This document shows, piece after piece, positions 9,194 to 17,790 of a stretch of 17,790 nucleotides of DNA. Every line of letters begins with the position of its first letter. Positions within the stretch are counted from its first letter, which is position 1. The stretch is from Pleurotus ostreatus/Saccharomyces cerevisiae fusant. Taxonomy: Eukaryota > Opisthokonta. Location: NCBI GenBank assembly GCA_024196135.1, contig JAMQCK010000685.1, forward strand, positions 1 to 17,790, read 5' to 3'. The notes beneath the pieces are model-generated. The model was given only the letters and a program-made list of their open reading frames with translations. It was not told the DNA's origin and ran no database searches. The translations under genes and the position numbers were made by a program.

Positions 9194-10360
9194 GAAGCTG
9201 AGCGCCGAGAAGCGCTTGCGACGCGGCGGGCGGCAGTCCTCCCCTCGCTTCGGGCCGTAACCCTGAGACGAGAGGGTCTACACAGAAGGTCAGCGGAATG
9301 ATCGGGAGGGTATGCGGTGCGTGCAGACGAGGTCTACGGCAGGAGAATGAACGAAGTGGGGGGAACGCATGGAGGAGGAGGTCGGATCGACAGATACAAG
9401 ACGGACCACGTACGTCGCGACTCGCCGACATGTACCCCGCCGGATTCGCGTATGGGTGTACCATAATCGGATGTCAAGGGCGCGCACTGCGTCCCACGAC
9501 AGTTCAGTATACAGACTAGAGAAGGACAGAAGAGAAGGAGAAAAGACAGATCGGGGGCGAACGCTGCGCGCTGCTGCTGAGGACTGGGCGACAAGCTCGC
9601 TCCTGCTGGCGTGCGCTGGGCGTTGGTGGTGGTGGATTGAATAAAGATGTCCTCGGCGCCGTTCCTGCGACAATATATTTGTGGTACCGGCACTACGGCT
9701 CACGGTTGAGTGCCGGAGTCGCCGTCGCGATGTGGGTAACCAGCCGTCGTCGGGGCGGCATTGGGGAACATTGCCGATGCTTTATTCAGCTGGCTATGGA
9801 CGTACATGAGGGAATGGTCAAGGAGCTAAAGGTATTGAAGAGGAGATCATGGAGGTCAGGATGAAGAGAAGGTCGAGATCCTTCATTGCGCTAGTGCCGC
9901 AGTGCTGATCATCAGTGGCTGTGATGTCACACTTCCCGGGGAAGCGTGACAGCAGGCAACGTGGCATGTAACGGTGCTCGCTGCTCAACTCCACTCTTTT
10001 CTGTCCTCGACGATGTCTCATACTAGCGTTACGTCTTGCCTTTGCAACAGTGAGTGTCTCGAATGGAGAGCCGTAAATGACCGAACCAATGGTCGAAGTC
10101 GTGGCCCGCGTCAACTCATCGATGGAGAAGTGGCGTGTAGCGTTCTTCATCAAGCCGCTGTTGAATTTGAGAACACGTCATGCTCGGTGTAAGCCACGAA
10201 GAAGAGCCTGCCATCGCTCAGGCTCAATTGTCTTGACCAAAAAGCATGGTATAAATAAGTGCAACGGAATAAATACGTTGTACACCAAAATCCCATGCAA
10301 CATTAGAGGTGTCGTGGATCTTTCCCTATAATATATGCATCTGCATCACATATCCGACAT
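9194..10360. other. Intergenic region between repeat ORF and CAP gene
   Basis: About 1.2 kb with no gene I can support. It should contain the promoter of the minus-strand repeat ORF (left part) and the 3' flank of the minus-strand CAP gene (right part). Open frames of 100-137 codons on the minus strand (9290-9703 and 9818-10153) lack family motifs and clear splice partners. Confidence 0.45.
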
Positions 10361-11059
10361 TTAGGGCTGGACGTTCTGCGGGTAGTACTGGTCCGCGGGC
10401 TGGATGTTGCCCTTAGAAAAGCAGGGTAAGTGACCATTTCATGTCGACGCCATTCAAGTACTCACCGCCGGGTCGTAGTTGCAGACGTAGTACCAGTTAC
10501 CCTCCCAAGGGTCAGTGGGCTTGGTGCCCAGCGTGCCCTTCGGGCACTTGTGGGCAGCGCAGCCGACGGTCTTGGTGCCCTTCCACACAACCTGCGTCCA
10601 GTGACCAGCGCCCGAGAAGTTGTTCGGGTTGTAGTCGCCTGACCGATGCGTAAGCATTTGACGCACAGGGTTTGTGCCGTGCAATACTCACTGCGCTCGT
10701 TGTTCCACGACTTCACGGCATCGGCAACGTTGGATGCAACGTTGGCGTCAGAGCCTGCGATGAAGGGCTCTGGTCAGTTTCAATTGCATCAGCGGGGTGT
10801 TCCATCACGTACTGAACGTCGCCGCCAGGTTCTGACCCGCGTTCGAGTGCTCGAAGACGCAGCCGTTCGCCCAGTCGGCCGCCTTGTCCGCGAGCGCCTG
10901 GTTCCACGTGAGCGCCGCCGCGCCGTGCGCCGCACGCTCGTCGTTGTGCGCCTTCAGCCAGTCGTCGATCTCCGCCTGCGCCGCGCGCGGCGTGACCGCG
11001 AACGCGTTGGCCGCCGCAGCGGCGGTAAGAAGAGTAGCAGCGGTGAGCGTGAACTGCAT
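10361..11059 (-). CDS. Secreted CAP-domain protein (PR-1/Pry-like)
   Basis: Four exons on the minus strand (11059-10813, 10754-10692, 10638-10466, 10411-10361) with introns of 58, 53 and 54 nt give 177 aa. Residues 1-19 are an Ala-rich signal peptide, so the protein should be secreted. The CAP/SCP domain spans about 30-160: HNDER start, L-T-W at 50-52, the conserved His71 in FEHS, Glu102 in WNNER, and His116 in signature GHWTQVVW, then signature YYVCNYDPAGN. Cys67, 130, 135 and 156 could form two disulfides. A 16-residue tail ends in PQNVQP. CAP relatives such as yeast Pry1 and Moniliophthora MpPR-1 bind sterols or fatty acids and are tied to detoxification or host interaction; that role here is inference. 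The ATG at 11059 is preferred because it begins the signal peptide. Confidence 0.95.
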
Positions 11060-12131
11060 TATGCTGGTTGTGTAGGGTGTCGAAGAGATGGGAGTGAACG
11101 TGGGAGATGGGGAGTGCAACGGGAGGAAGCGAATGGGGCCTATGGCTCGTCGCGTCGTGTTTTATATGCAGATCTCCGCCCTCCTCGGCTCCATGCTCGC
11201 TAGGGGTCATTGAGACATGCATCTGCGTCGGGCGTACGGCCGTCGTTCGGCGCGTCGAGGCGCGCACCCCCTATTGACCTCGCAAGGACAGCCTCGAGAG
11301 CAGTGCTGTTTCACAGCCGAGCTTCAGATCCTTGCAAGTACAAAAGCACCCTCTAGTAAGGTCACTTGATGTCCAGTGAATTCTTGCTAGCCTGCGCGGT
11401 GTCGAGCGATCTGCGGGAATATCGACTGGCCGGGCGACGGCATAGGTGAATGACATGCGGGCGGGAGGGTGCGGGCGCGCCCTCGTAGTGCGGAAAGGCT
11501 CCAAGCCCTGTCAGAGGTCCTCCTGGCATTCAGAGCCCGCGCAGAGCGCCACCCTTCCTGTCGCCCTACCATCCGAGGAGGTTCTCTTCGGTTCGAAGTT
11601 GTGCGCTGGCAACTGTTCAACCATAGCTTACATTCGGCCAATGCCGAAAGTTGAACATGATCACGTGAGTGCTCGGTACCAGCTGCGCCCACGTTGGAAT
11701 AGCAAGCGCGTGTCGGTAGAGCCGTCCGGCTGAGCATGTTTGAGGAGTCACTGCGTTGACCGAGGTCAGTAAGGCATTGCCAGGTCGGTAGACTGCAGCT
11801 GGTTTCATGGTCATGAATCACCATAGGTAGCGAGGCAGCGAGGTGGCGTCGTCGAAGGTGTATGAGACGGCTGAGTCTAAGCAGCAGATCGAGGCGTACC
11901 AGCACATGCTCTTCGCGCTACTTCAGTCGCCCACGAGCGTGTAGATGCATAAGTCAGATAGGTTACATAGTTACTACCGTGCAGGCCGTGATATATAGTA
12001 TAATTATAGTGGGTGCTATAGATATTGTGGATGTGGATTATTGGACCGTCCTTTGCAGTTCAAGATATGATAGTGCGTAGTCCGTGTGTGCAATGCATGG
12101 TTCCCGTGCACGAAGGCACGTTTTGAAGCGT
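11060..12131. other. Intergenic region between CAP and UbiA genes, with coding-like fragments
   Basis: The first about 110 bases are the CAP promoter. Two plus-strand stretches have coding-like codon use but no complete gene: about 11480-11656, reading ...RLQALSEVLLAFRARAER..., and 11831-11943, reading ...YETAESKQQIEAYQHM... before TAG. They are in different frames and could be a decayed gene. The stretch at about 11990-12050 is AT-rich. Confidence 0.35.
11161..11166 (-). promoter_or_regulatory. TATA box of the CAP gene
   Basis: TTTATA on the plus strand reads TATAAA on the minus strand, about 100 bases upstream of the ATG at 11059, giving room for a 5' UTR of about 70 bases. Confidence 0.6.
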
Positions 12132-13560
12132 CTAGATGAACGCAACGATAGCAGAAGAGGCCACGGAAGTCGCGTAATCGACGAAGAGACCGCCCCAGAT
12201 TATCCATCCGAGGTGGCCATTGCGCTTGAAGTTTTCTGAAGATTTGTCAGATACGACGGGACTCAAGTTTTGAGTGTTCACGCACCTCCGCAGCTCGCGG
12301 GCTCGTCGAGGTTCACGGTGAAGTATTGCCAGAGCAGATGGGCCGCCGTGCCGCCTACTGAGATGGCGTAGTACGCGATACCCTGGCCACTGAGATAACC
12401 CGCAAGGGCGAGCATTGTAACGAACAACAATCCGAGAGCGACGAGGAGCGGTCGTATCCACGAGCCAAAGAGGAGCGCCGTCGATCGAACGCCTACCTTG
12501 ACGTCGTCCGCTTTGTCTTGACAGGCGTAAATCGTGTCTGAAGCGGAGGTGAGCACGACGCATTGCGATCGTCGCCTACACGCACCATAAAGCATGGTCC
12601 AACTGCGATGCAAGGTGCAATGTCAGCATGCAGCAGCAGGGTAACGCGGCGGAAGACGACGCACCTCCAGAAGCCAGTCATAGCGGCAGCCAGCACCGCG
12701 CAGTCTATAGAGCCAGTAGTCGATATCCACGCGGTCACAAACCCGAAGTTCATCGCGAACCCCAGCCATGCTTGAGGCCAGTCCGACACGCGCTTGAGGA
12801 GAGGGTAGATCATGAACCTACTTAGCGTCAGCCCCCCGCAGTCCGCGCGCCCCGGACATGAAGGACACGCACATCGGGAGAAGCTGGAAGAGCGCCACAT
12901 GGAAACTGCAGGCGTGTGAGCTCCTTGACGACTGAATGTACGAACACGAGACGTACGCGAGGCCGTCGAGCGTCGCGTAGAAGAAGGCGAGGCCTAGTGC
13001 GTACTGCACGAGTAGGTAAATAGTCGCAGCGCGGACTGAGATGCGACCACTGGGAAGCGGCCTCCCTCTCGTGCGCTCTGCAAGGTGTCAGTACGGGGCG
13101 TGTAAAGTCCATCTACTAGAAGATGCGTACCAACGCCTGCATCCATGTCGCGGTCGAAGATATCGTTTACAGTACATGCCGAGCCGCGTACGAGCCAAGC
13201 ACCGAGAAGGCATTGCAGAAGCCTTGGGAAGTATTCCTGCAGGGGAAGGCCGGCTGCGCGGGCCGCCATAGTGAGACCCCAAGCTGTCGAGCCTCGCTTA
13301 GCTTGACCTGCGACGTTTGGGGGACAAGACGCGTACCAAAAGGCCAGAACATCAAGATCGTGCCAGTGGGCTGACGATGGCGCGTTAGTAGGGACTAATT
13401 ATAAGCGTCTCGCAAGACCTACCTTTTCGAAGCGGATCAGCTCCAGGTAGGGTCGTACGCGTTGGGGTACCAGTCCGAGCGGGAATTTGAGCTGATCTCT
13501 TTTCGTCAAGGACTGATATGAGGGTGAAAAGAGTTTCGTGGTTTCTGTTGGCGCAGACAT
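12132..13560 (-). CDS. UbiA-family prenyltransferase (4-hydroxybenzoate polyprenyltransferase-like)
   Basis: Integral-membrane enzyme expected to attach a polyprenyl chain to an aromatic acceptor. Nine minus-strand exons: 13560-13423, 13370-13337, 13283-13131, 13077-12957, 12905-12873, 12817-12665, 12602-12586, 12537-12286, 12235-12132. They give 334 aa. The first Asp-rich motif is NDIFDRDMD (97-105), followed by VERTRGRPLPSGRIS. The second is YDTIYACQDKADD (216-228), followed by VGVRSTAL. These bind the Mg-diphosphate of the prenyl donor and match the COQ2/UbiA branch. Several hydrophobic helices surround them. Exons of 34, 33 and 17 nt are short but keep frame and restore family text. Only about 46 residues precede the KPTG start of the core and they do not look like a strong mitochondrial presequence. 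It could thus be COQ2 or a secondary-metabolism paralogue. Intron 1 carries a perfect TACTAAC branch site. Confidence 0.93.
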
Positions 13561-14813
13561 GACGTCGAGACGAGCGTGAGGACGTATATAGCGGAGAAGA
13601 GGAGAGGGGAATGTGTAGTCCGGATCCTCCGCTGGAATATATACGTAAGACAAGGCGGGAAACACGTGAAGGTCGAATGCATACTGTTATAGGCATGGCA
13701 GTCCAAACGATCTGAAGGAACGGTGCAGTTAGCTAGGCTGCTATGGGATGAGCATATACGCACGCTGGTAGCATGGCGTGTGTGCGCTAAAGTTTGTCCG
13801 AGAAAATAGGGAAAGTTCCCGAGCCCCCTCAACTGACATCGCGCCACTCATGAAGCGACGGCCCTTCAGCGCATGTCCCAGCCAAATCGTGCCAGTGATT
13901 AATGCAGGCATGGTAGACATGTCGTCGAGATGCGGGTGTCCGATCGGCTGAAAATGCAAGCTAGAGGTGACGAGGATTCAATGTCGCGCATATAGTATTA
14001 GGGATGCGCGTACCTTGACAACAAGTATATCGCTCAATGTTATAAGTCAATCGGGAAAGACATACAATAACCCTTGATTGAGTGCGCACCGAGTGAGGCG
14101 GAGTCCGTCCCGTTTTCGGTTGGCAAACCAAGCGGGCCCGTCTCCGCCGGAAGTGGGCTTCGTGCATAGTGTATTGTCATCGTACAGCAATAGAATATCC
14201 CGCGATGCCCGAAGACGAAGCTCGACGAACGAACAAGGTTCCCCCCCTCTGAAATGGGGTCGTGGCGATGGAATCATGGTCGAGCTGCTTCCTGTGGAGT
14301 GAGACGCAAAGGCTTTGCAGTCCGCCACCGAGATGTCCTGCATGTACCACCTGAAGTTCTTTGGCTAAGCGGTCTCGAGGACGGCGACATGATGGAGCCG
14401 ATGTGAGCCTCTTCTGAGACTGCGCAGGCAGATTATCCCGCAAAATTGACAACCTGACGGGTTAAGGTGACCCGTAGACCGTACATGCTTGACAAGAAGA
14501 CATGTTGTCAGCGAGTTTTCCCAGCTGCCCAGCAAAATCGAGGTGGATAAGCGTGCACTTGCCAAGGACACAATATGTCGCCACAAGTATTCAAATTATC
14601 AGCCACATTGATACTAGCATGTCCCATTTCGAGTGACCGACGAAGAGGCATGATGCAGGTGGGAGGCAAGACGCCGAGTCACACCTGTGACCAGGTCCCC
14701 GGCACGCGCTTGCCGAGTAAGTCATTGTTCTTTTGTGGCGTCTTCTCCGATCCTGCATCTTGCGCTCATCTGGGGACCGAGAGAGAAATCAAAGAACTAG
14801 AGAACTGGGCCCA
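13561..14813. other. Divergent intergenic region between UbiA and methyltransferase genes
   Basis: About 1.25 kb serving as the upstream region of both divergent genes. A 98-codon minus frame with an ATG at 14343 (to 14047) shows no recognisable family and is not called. GTAAGT at 14718 might be the donor of a 5' UTR intron of the methyltransferase gene, but this cannot be settled by reading. Confidence 0.45.
13638..13643 (-). promoter_or_regulatory. Possible TATA box of the UbiA gene
   Basis: TATATA lies about 80 bases upstream of the minus-strand ATG at 13560. A second TATATA at 13585-13590 is only about 25 bases away and is less likely to be the functional one. Confidence 0.4.
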
Positions 14814-16670
14814 ATGACTTACACGAACTCTGAAATAGACGAAGGTGAGGTTAGACTCTTGGACCTGTCGAACTCAACCCTCAACTTTGTAGAACAAGTG
14901 CACTTCGCGAATGTGATCACGACCTTTCAAAACTACGGGCCTTACGCTGTAAGTTCGTAAGAACGACGAGACAATGCATTATTTGACGAGGATCAAAGCT
15001 TGCAGCCAACAATCGTCGCCGAAAGGACTTGTTCACGCTTCCGAAAGCTGACCAAGACCTCCTATCAAGCTTGGGATATAAGGAGAAACTCGAGAAAGCC
15101 GACGCTGCAATCCTAGAGAATGCCGAGTTTCTCAAGCAGATCGTCGCTAATCCCGAAATATTTGGCATCAGTCTCGACTCTGAACTAGACGAGCCCGAAG
15201 AAAACGGTGAACAGAAGCCGAGTGGCAGCACACCAGAAGGTACGGGCCGACGCCGATGCGAGATAAACCCCCATCGACGGCCTGACGGTCTCTGACTTCG
15301 GCGCTCCGGCAGACCGCCACAAGGACGATCACTCACATTCGCACTCCCATGACCACGGCTCGCACTCGCACTCGCACTCCGCTCCCGGTAGCGCGCCGGG
15401 GCGCAAGCGAAGGCGCTACAAGCCGACAGAGTTCGACATGGACAAGCTAAGGAGCACGCTCAAGCAGCTCGTCAGAGACTGGAGCGAAGAGGTCCGTCAA
15501 CCTCGCCCGTCAGCCCATTCTTTGGTCCCGGCACTCAACAGGATCTTCAGGGCAAGGAAGAGCGCGAGCTTTCATACGAGCCGATGAAGGCTGCACTGAT
15601 CGAGCACTTCTCGGACATCCCACCCGCGGAAAGGTATGTATGGGCCCTCGACCATGGAAAGTTCCTGACGAGCCGGCAGGCGAAATTTCCGGGTTCTCGT
15701 CCCCGGCGCAGGCCTCGGTAGGCTCGCTTACGACGTCGCAAAACTCGGTGCGCTGTACATCGCGGCTAGCCCTTCTATTCGTCGACTGACGGAGCATAGG
15801 CTTCACCTGCCAAGGCAACGAGTTCTCGCACTACATGCTGCTTGCTTCGTTCTTCATGCTCAATAAGTGTGTATGACGTCGGCCCGTGCAGCGGTGGCTG
15901 ACCGGCGTGGGCAGGACCGATGAGATCCATCAGCACACTATTTACCCCTACGTGCATTCTTTTTCCAACTGCCCGGACAAGGAAGCTTCTCTGCGACCTA
16001 TCCGAGTTCCGGATGTCCTGCCTTCCGACTTGCCACCGGATTCCGGATTTTCGTATGTTGCTGGTGCGCCACATATTCGTGTCTCCACCGACTAAATCTG
16101 ACTTTCGGAAGGTGACTTCGAGGAGATCTACGGTGCCACAGAACTTGATCCGTCTGAGCCGCATCACGGACAATGGGATGCGGTGCTAACCTGCTTCTTC
16201 ATCGACACGGCAAGTTGTTCTACCCGAGGACTCGGAGTACGGTGGCACTGACCATCTCTAGGCGAAGAACATCGTGAATTACTTGCGCATAATTCATCGT
16301 ATATTGGCACCGGGTGGGGTGTGGGTCAACCTAGGTGAGTAAGAAATACGATACCATTACCAGACGCCGACGTCTCTCCAGGGCCTCTTTTGTGGCACTG
16401 GGAGAATAACAACACGAACGACCCCTCGGTCGAGCTCGACCTCGAAGAAGTCAAGACCCTCGCAAGAGCGATCGGCTTTGACATCTCAGTACGTCGATCA
16501 GAATTTCCTGCTTAGGCGACCACTTCCTGCCGTCCGCCCTCATCCGCACAGCCGCTGATTCGCATCCACAGAACGAGCGCACGATAGACACGACGTACAC
16601 CAACAACGCGCGCGCGATGCTCGGATACACGTACCACGCCGCCTTGTGGACGGCCACGAAGAGGATATAG
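14814..16670 (+). CDS. Carnosine N-methyltransferase-like protein (N2227 family)
   Basis: Twelve exons: 14814-14844, 14893-14948, 14999-15239, 15313-15491, 15542-15633, 15680-15747, 15800-15866, 15915-16063, 16112-16209, 16262-16334, 16382-16488, 16572-16670. They give 419 aa. Family relatives, including human CARNMT1 and yeast YNL092W, are SAM-dependent; the human enzyme N-methylates carnosine to anserine, while the fungal substrate is uncertain. N-terminal text YALAANNRRRKDLFTLP is typical. The SAM-binding motif is VLVPGAGLGRL (205-215), followed by GFTCQGNEFSHYML, YPYVHSFSN, FSYVAGDF, and LAPGGVWVNLGPLLWHW. Residues 110-132 form a His-rich insert (HSHSHSHDHGSHSHSHS) before a basic RKRRR patch. 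Intron 9 (16210-16261) begins GC rather than GT; no GT donor preserves the conserved reading. Intron 1 (48 nt) is stop-free and in frame. The start is the first ATG in frame. Confidence 0.93.
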
Positions 16671-16907
16671 ACATAGAGGAGTCGAAGACGGCTAACCATG
16701 AGGTTTGGGCCGCGAACAGGATGCAGGACGCCTCCGAAAGGGATATAATATATAGAATTATCGTTACAGTCGTCAGTAGTAGTCAGCATAGCGCTAAAAG
16801 ACATCGATCCGCCCCAGATACACACCGGCATATAACGTTGCCGCCGTACACTCTCCCGCTCTAGATTGAGGGACCCTCGCGCCAGGAACAGGCGCGCAAG
16901 AGCATCT
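16671..16907. other. Short convergent intergenic region
   Basis: 237 bases separate the stop codons of the methyltransferase and the transporter genes. The AT-rich GATATAATATATAG near 16742 may take part in 3' end formation. No other feature is seen. Confidence 0.4.
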
Positions 16908-17790
16908 TCACACCCCCTTCACATCCACCACCTCCTCCCCCTTCTCCCCCGTCTCCAACTGGCTCGCATGCTGCTGCGTCCCCACCTTCGTCTCGCTCTC
17001 CTGCCCCTGCTGCTGCCCCTCTTGCGCACTCACATGATCCCGCGCCTTCATCTCCATCTTGATCCGCCTCAGCCGGTCGCTCTCCCTGATCCCAAAGCTC
17101 CTGCGGAACACCATCTGCACCTCCTCGAGCGACAGGCCCGCGGTCTCGGGAAAGCAGAAGACGACAAAGACGAGGCCGAGGAAGCAGAGGCCGGCGTAGA
17201 AGCCGAAGGCGCCCGACGGCGTGATCCTCGCCATGAGGAGGAGGTAGGTCGAGCCGATGAGGAGGTTGGCGCCCCAGTTGGTGGCCGTGGCGATGGAGGT
17301 GCCGATGCCGCGGACTGGGGAGGGGTGAGGATGAGTAAGAAAGAAGGGGGAAGAGAAGGACGCACCCTCCAACCCGAACAACTCCCCCTGCTGCCACGGC
17401 ACATTCCCGATCCCCGTCGCATACGACGCGACGTAGAAGATCATGCTGAACAGCACCACCGCGCTCCAGCTCCGCGGGTACGTCGCCCCGTCCTCAAAGT
17501 TCCCGCCCGTGCCCTTGGTGAGATAGTGGAACGCGATCGACGCGAGGGTGAGGCCGAAGACCATGCCGGGCGCGGAGATGAGCATGATGCGCCGGCGGCC
17601 GATGATGTCAATGTATTTGAGGGCGACGAGGGTGAAGACGAAGTTCGTGCCGGAGACGATGAGGCCGACGGCGGTGGGCTGGTCGAAGCCCATCTGGGCG
17701 AAGAGCGTGGCGGAGAAGTACCTGGAGGGGGTTAGGGGGAGACAGGCGAGAAGGGGAGGATGCGTACATAAGGGTATTGAAGCCAGACAG
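16908..17790 (-). CDS. Itr1-like myo-inositol/sugar transporter (MFS), 3' part
   Basis: The gene runs off the right edge, so the N-terminal half is missing. Visible exons on the minus strand are 17790-17768 (partial), 17721-17366 and 17314-16908, with introns of 46 and 51 nt; they give 261 aa. The fragment starts in a helix-7 motif (SGFNTLMYFSATLF) and should cover helices 7-12. Sugar-porter marks are the DIIGRRRIML loop and PETAGLSLEEVQ after the last helix. The text NVPWQQGELF...VRGIGTSIATATNWGANL closely resembles yeast Itr1/Itr2, proton-coupled myo-inositol carriers, and related basidiomycete transporters. A hydrophilic, Gln/Glu-rich tail of about 50 residues follows. Family is secure; inositol as substrate is inference, since the helices that would help define it are outside the window. 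Confidence 0.92.
   Translation of the reverse strand, partial: CLASIPLCTHPPLLACLPLTPSRYFSATLFAQMGFDQPTAVGLIVSGTNFVFTLVALKYIDIIGRRRIMLISAPGMVFGLTLASIAFHYLTKGTGGNFEDGATYPRSWSAVVLFSMIFYVASYATGIGNVPWQQGELFGLEGASFSSPFFLTHPHPSPVRGIGTSIATATNWGANLLIGSTYLLLMARITPSGAFGFYAGLCFLGLVFVVFCFPETAGLSLEEVQMVFRRSFGIRESDRLRRIKMEMKARDHVSAQEGQQQGQESETKVGTQQHASQLETGEKGEEVVDVKGV

Noticed and set aside
9818..10153. 111-codon minus-strand open frame upstream of the repeat ORF
   Set aside because: Starts at TTG (next codon is ATG), no motif, no connection to a downstream exon.
14047..14343. 98-codon minus-strand ORF starting with a true ATG
   Set aside because: No family features, no splice partners and short length; not enough to call a gene.
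16866..17735. 289-codon plus-strand open frame rich in His, Leu, Arg and Asp
   Set aside because: It is the antisense shadow of the transporter gene; the minus strand has family motifs and consistent introns.
12132..17790. Idea that UbiA, methyltransferase and transporter form a biosynthetic cluster
   Set aside because: The methyltransferase belongs to the N2227 carnosine family and the transporter looks inositol-type; no core synthase, cyclase or P450 is present, so clustering is not supported.
1..17790. Search for CRISPR arrays, phage or bacterial operons
   Set aside because: Genes are spliceosomal and the tRNA is nuclear type; no spaced direct-repeat array was seen.

Overview
The window reads as nuclear DNA of a filamentous basidiomycete, probably an agaricomycete. 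It is GC-rich, and its genes are broken by many short introns (mostly 46-62 nt) with fungal donors such as GTRNGT. The encoded families fit this too: a polyporopepsin-like aspartic protease, a MYND-finger protein, a secreted PR-1/CAP protein and an intron-bearing nuclear tRNA. No bacterial-style operon, CRISPR array or phage is visible. All exon structures were spliced by eye, using frame, splice sites and family motifs.

Layout, left to right. (1) 511-2161 (+): secreted pepsin-family protease, 9 exons, 409 aa. (2) 2856-4018 (+): NmrA/isoflavone-reductase-like NAD(P)-binding protein, 4 exons, 334 aa. (3) 4126-4634: non-autonomous inverted-repeat (MITE-like) element, followed by an intron-containing tRNA-Pro(CGG) gene at 4661-4762 (-). 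(4) 5051-6895 (+): MYND zinc-finger protein, 3 exons, 573 aa. (5) 7697-9193 (-): an uninterrupted 498-codon Ser/Arg/Pro-rich repeat ORF of unknown function. (6) 10361-11059 (-): secreted CAP/PR-1 protein, 4 exons, 177 aa. (7) 12132-13560 (-): UbiA-family prenyltransferase, 9 exons with micro-exons, 334 aa. (8) 14814-16670 (+): N2227/carnosine N-methyltransferase-like protein, 12 exons, one a GC-AG junction, 419 aa. (9) 16908 to past 17790 (-): C-terminal half of an Itr1-like inositol/sugar transporter, cut by the window edge.

The genes do not form an obvious pathway. Two are secreted (protease, CAP protein), two are multi-pass membrane proteins (UbiA, transporter), and the rest look intracellular. 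The UbiA gene could belong to ubiquinone or meroterpenoid biosynthesis, but no polyketide synthase, terpene cyclase or P450 lies beside it here. I therefore see a mostly ordinary chromosomal segment. The spots worth a second look are the tRNA/MITE junction, the repeat-built ORF, the micro-exon-rich UbiA gene, and the His-rich insert and GC-AG intron of the methyltransferase gene.
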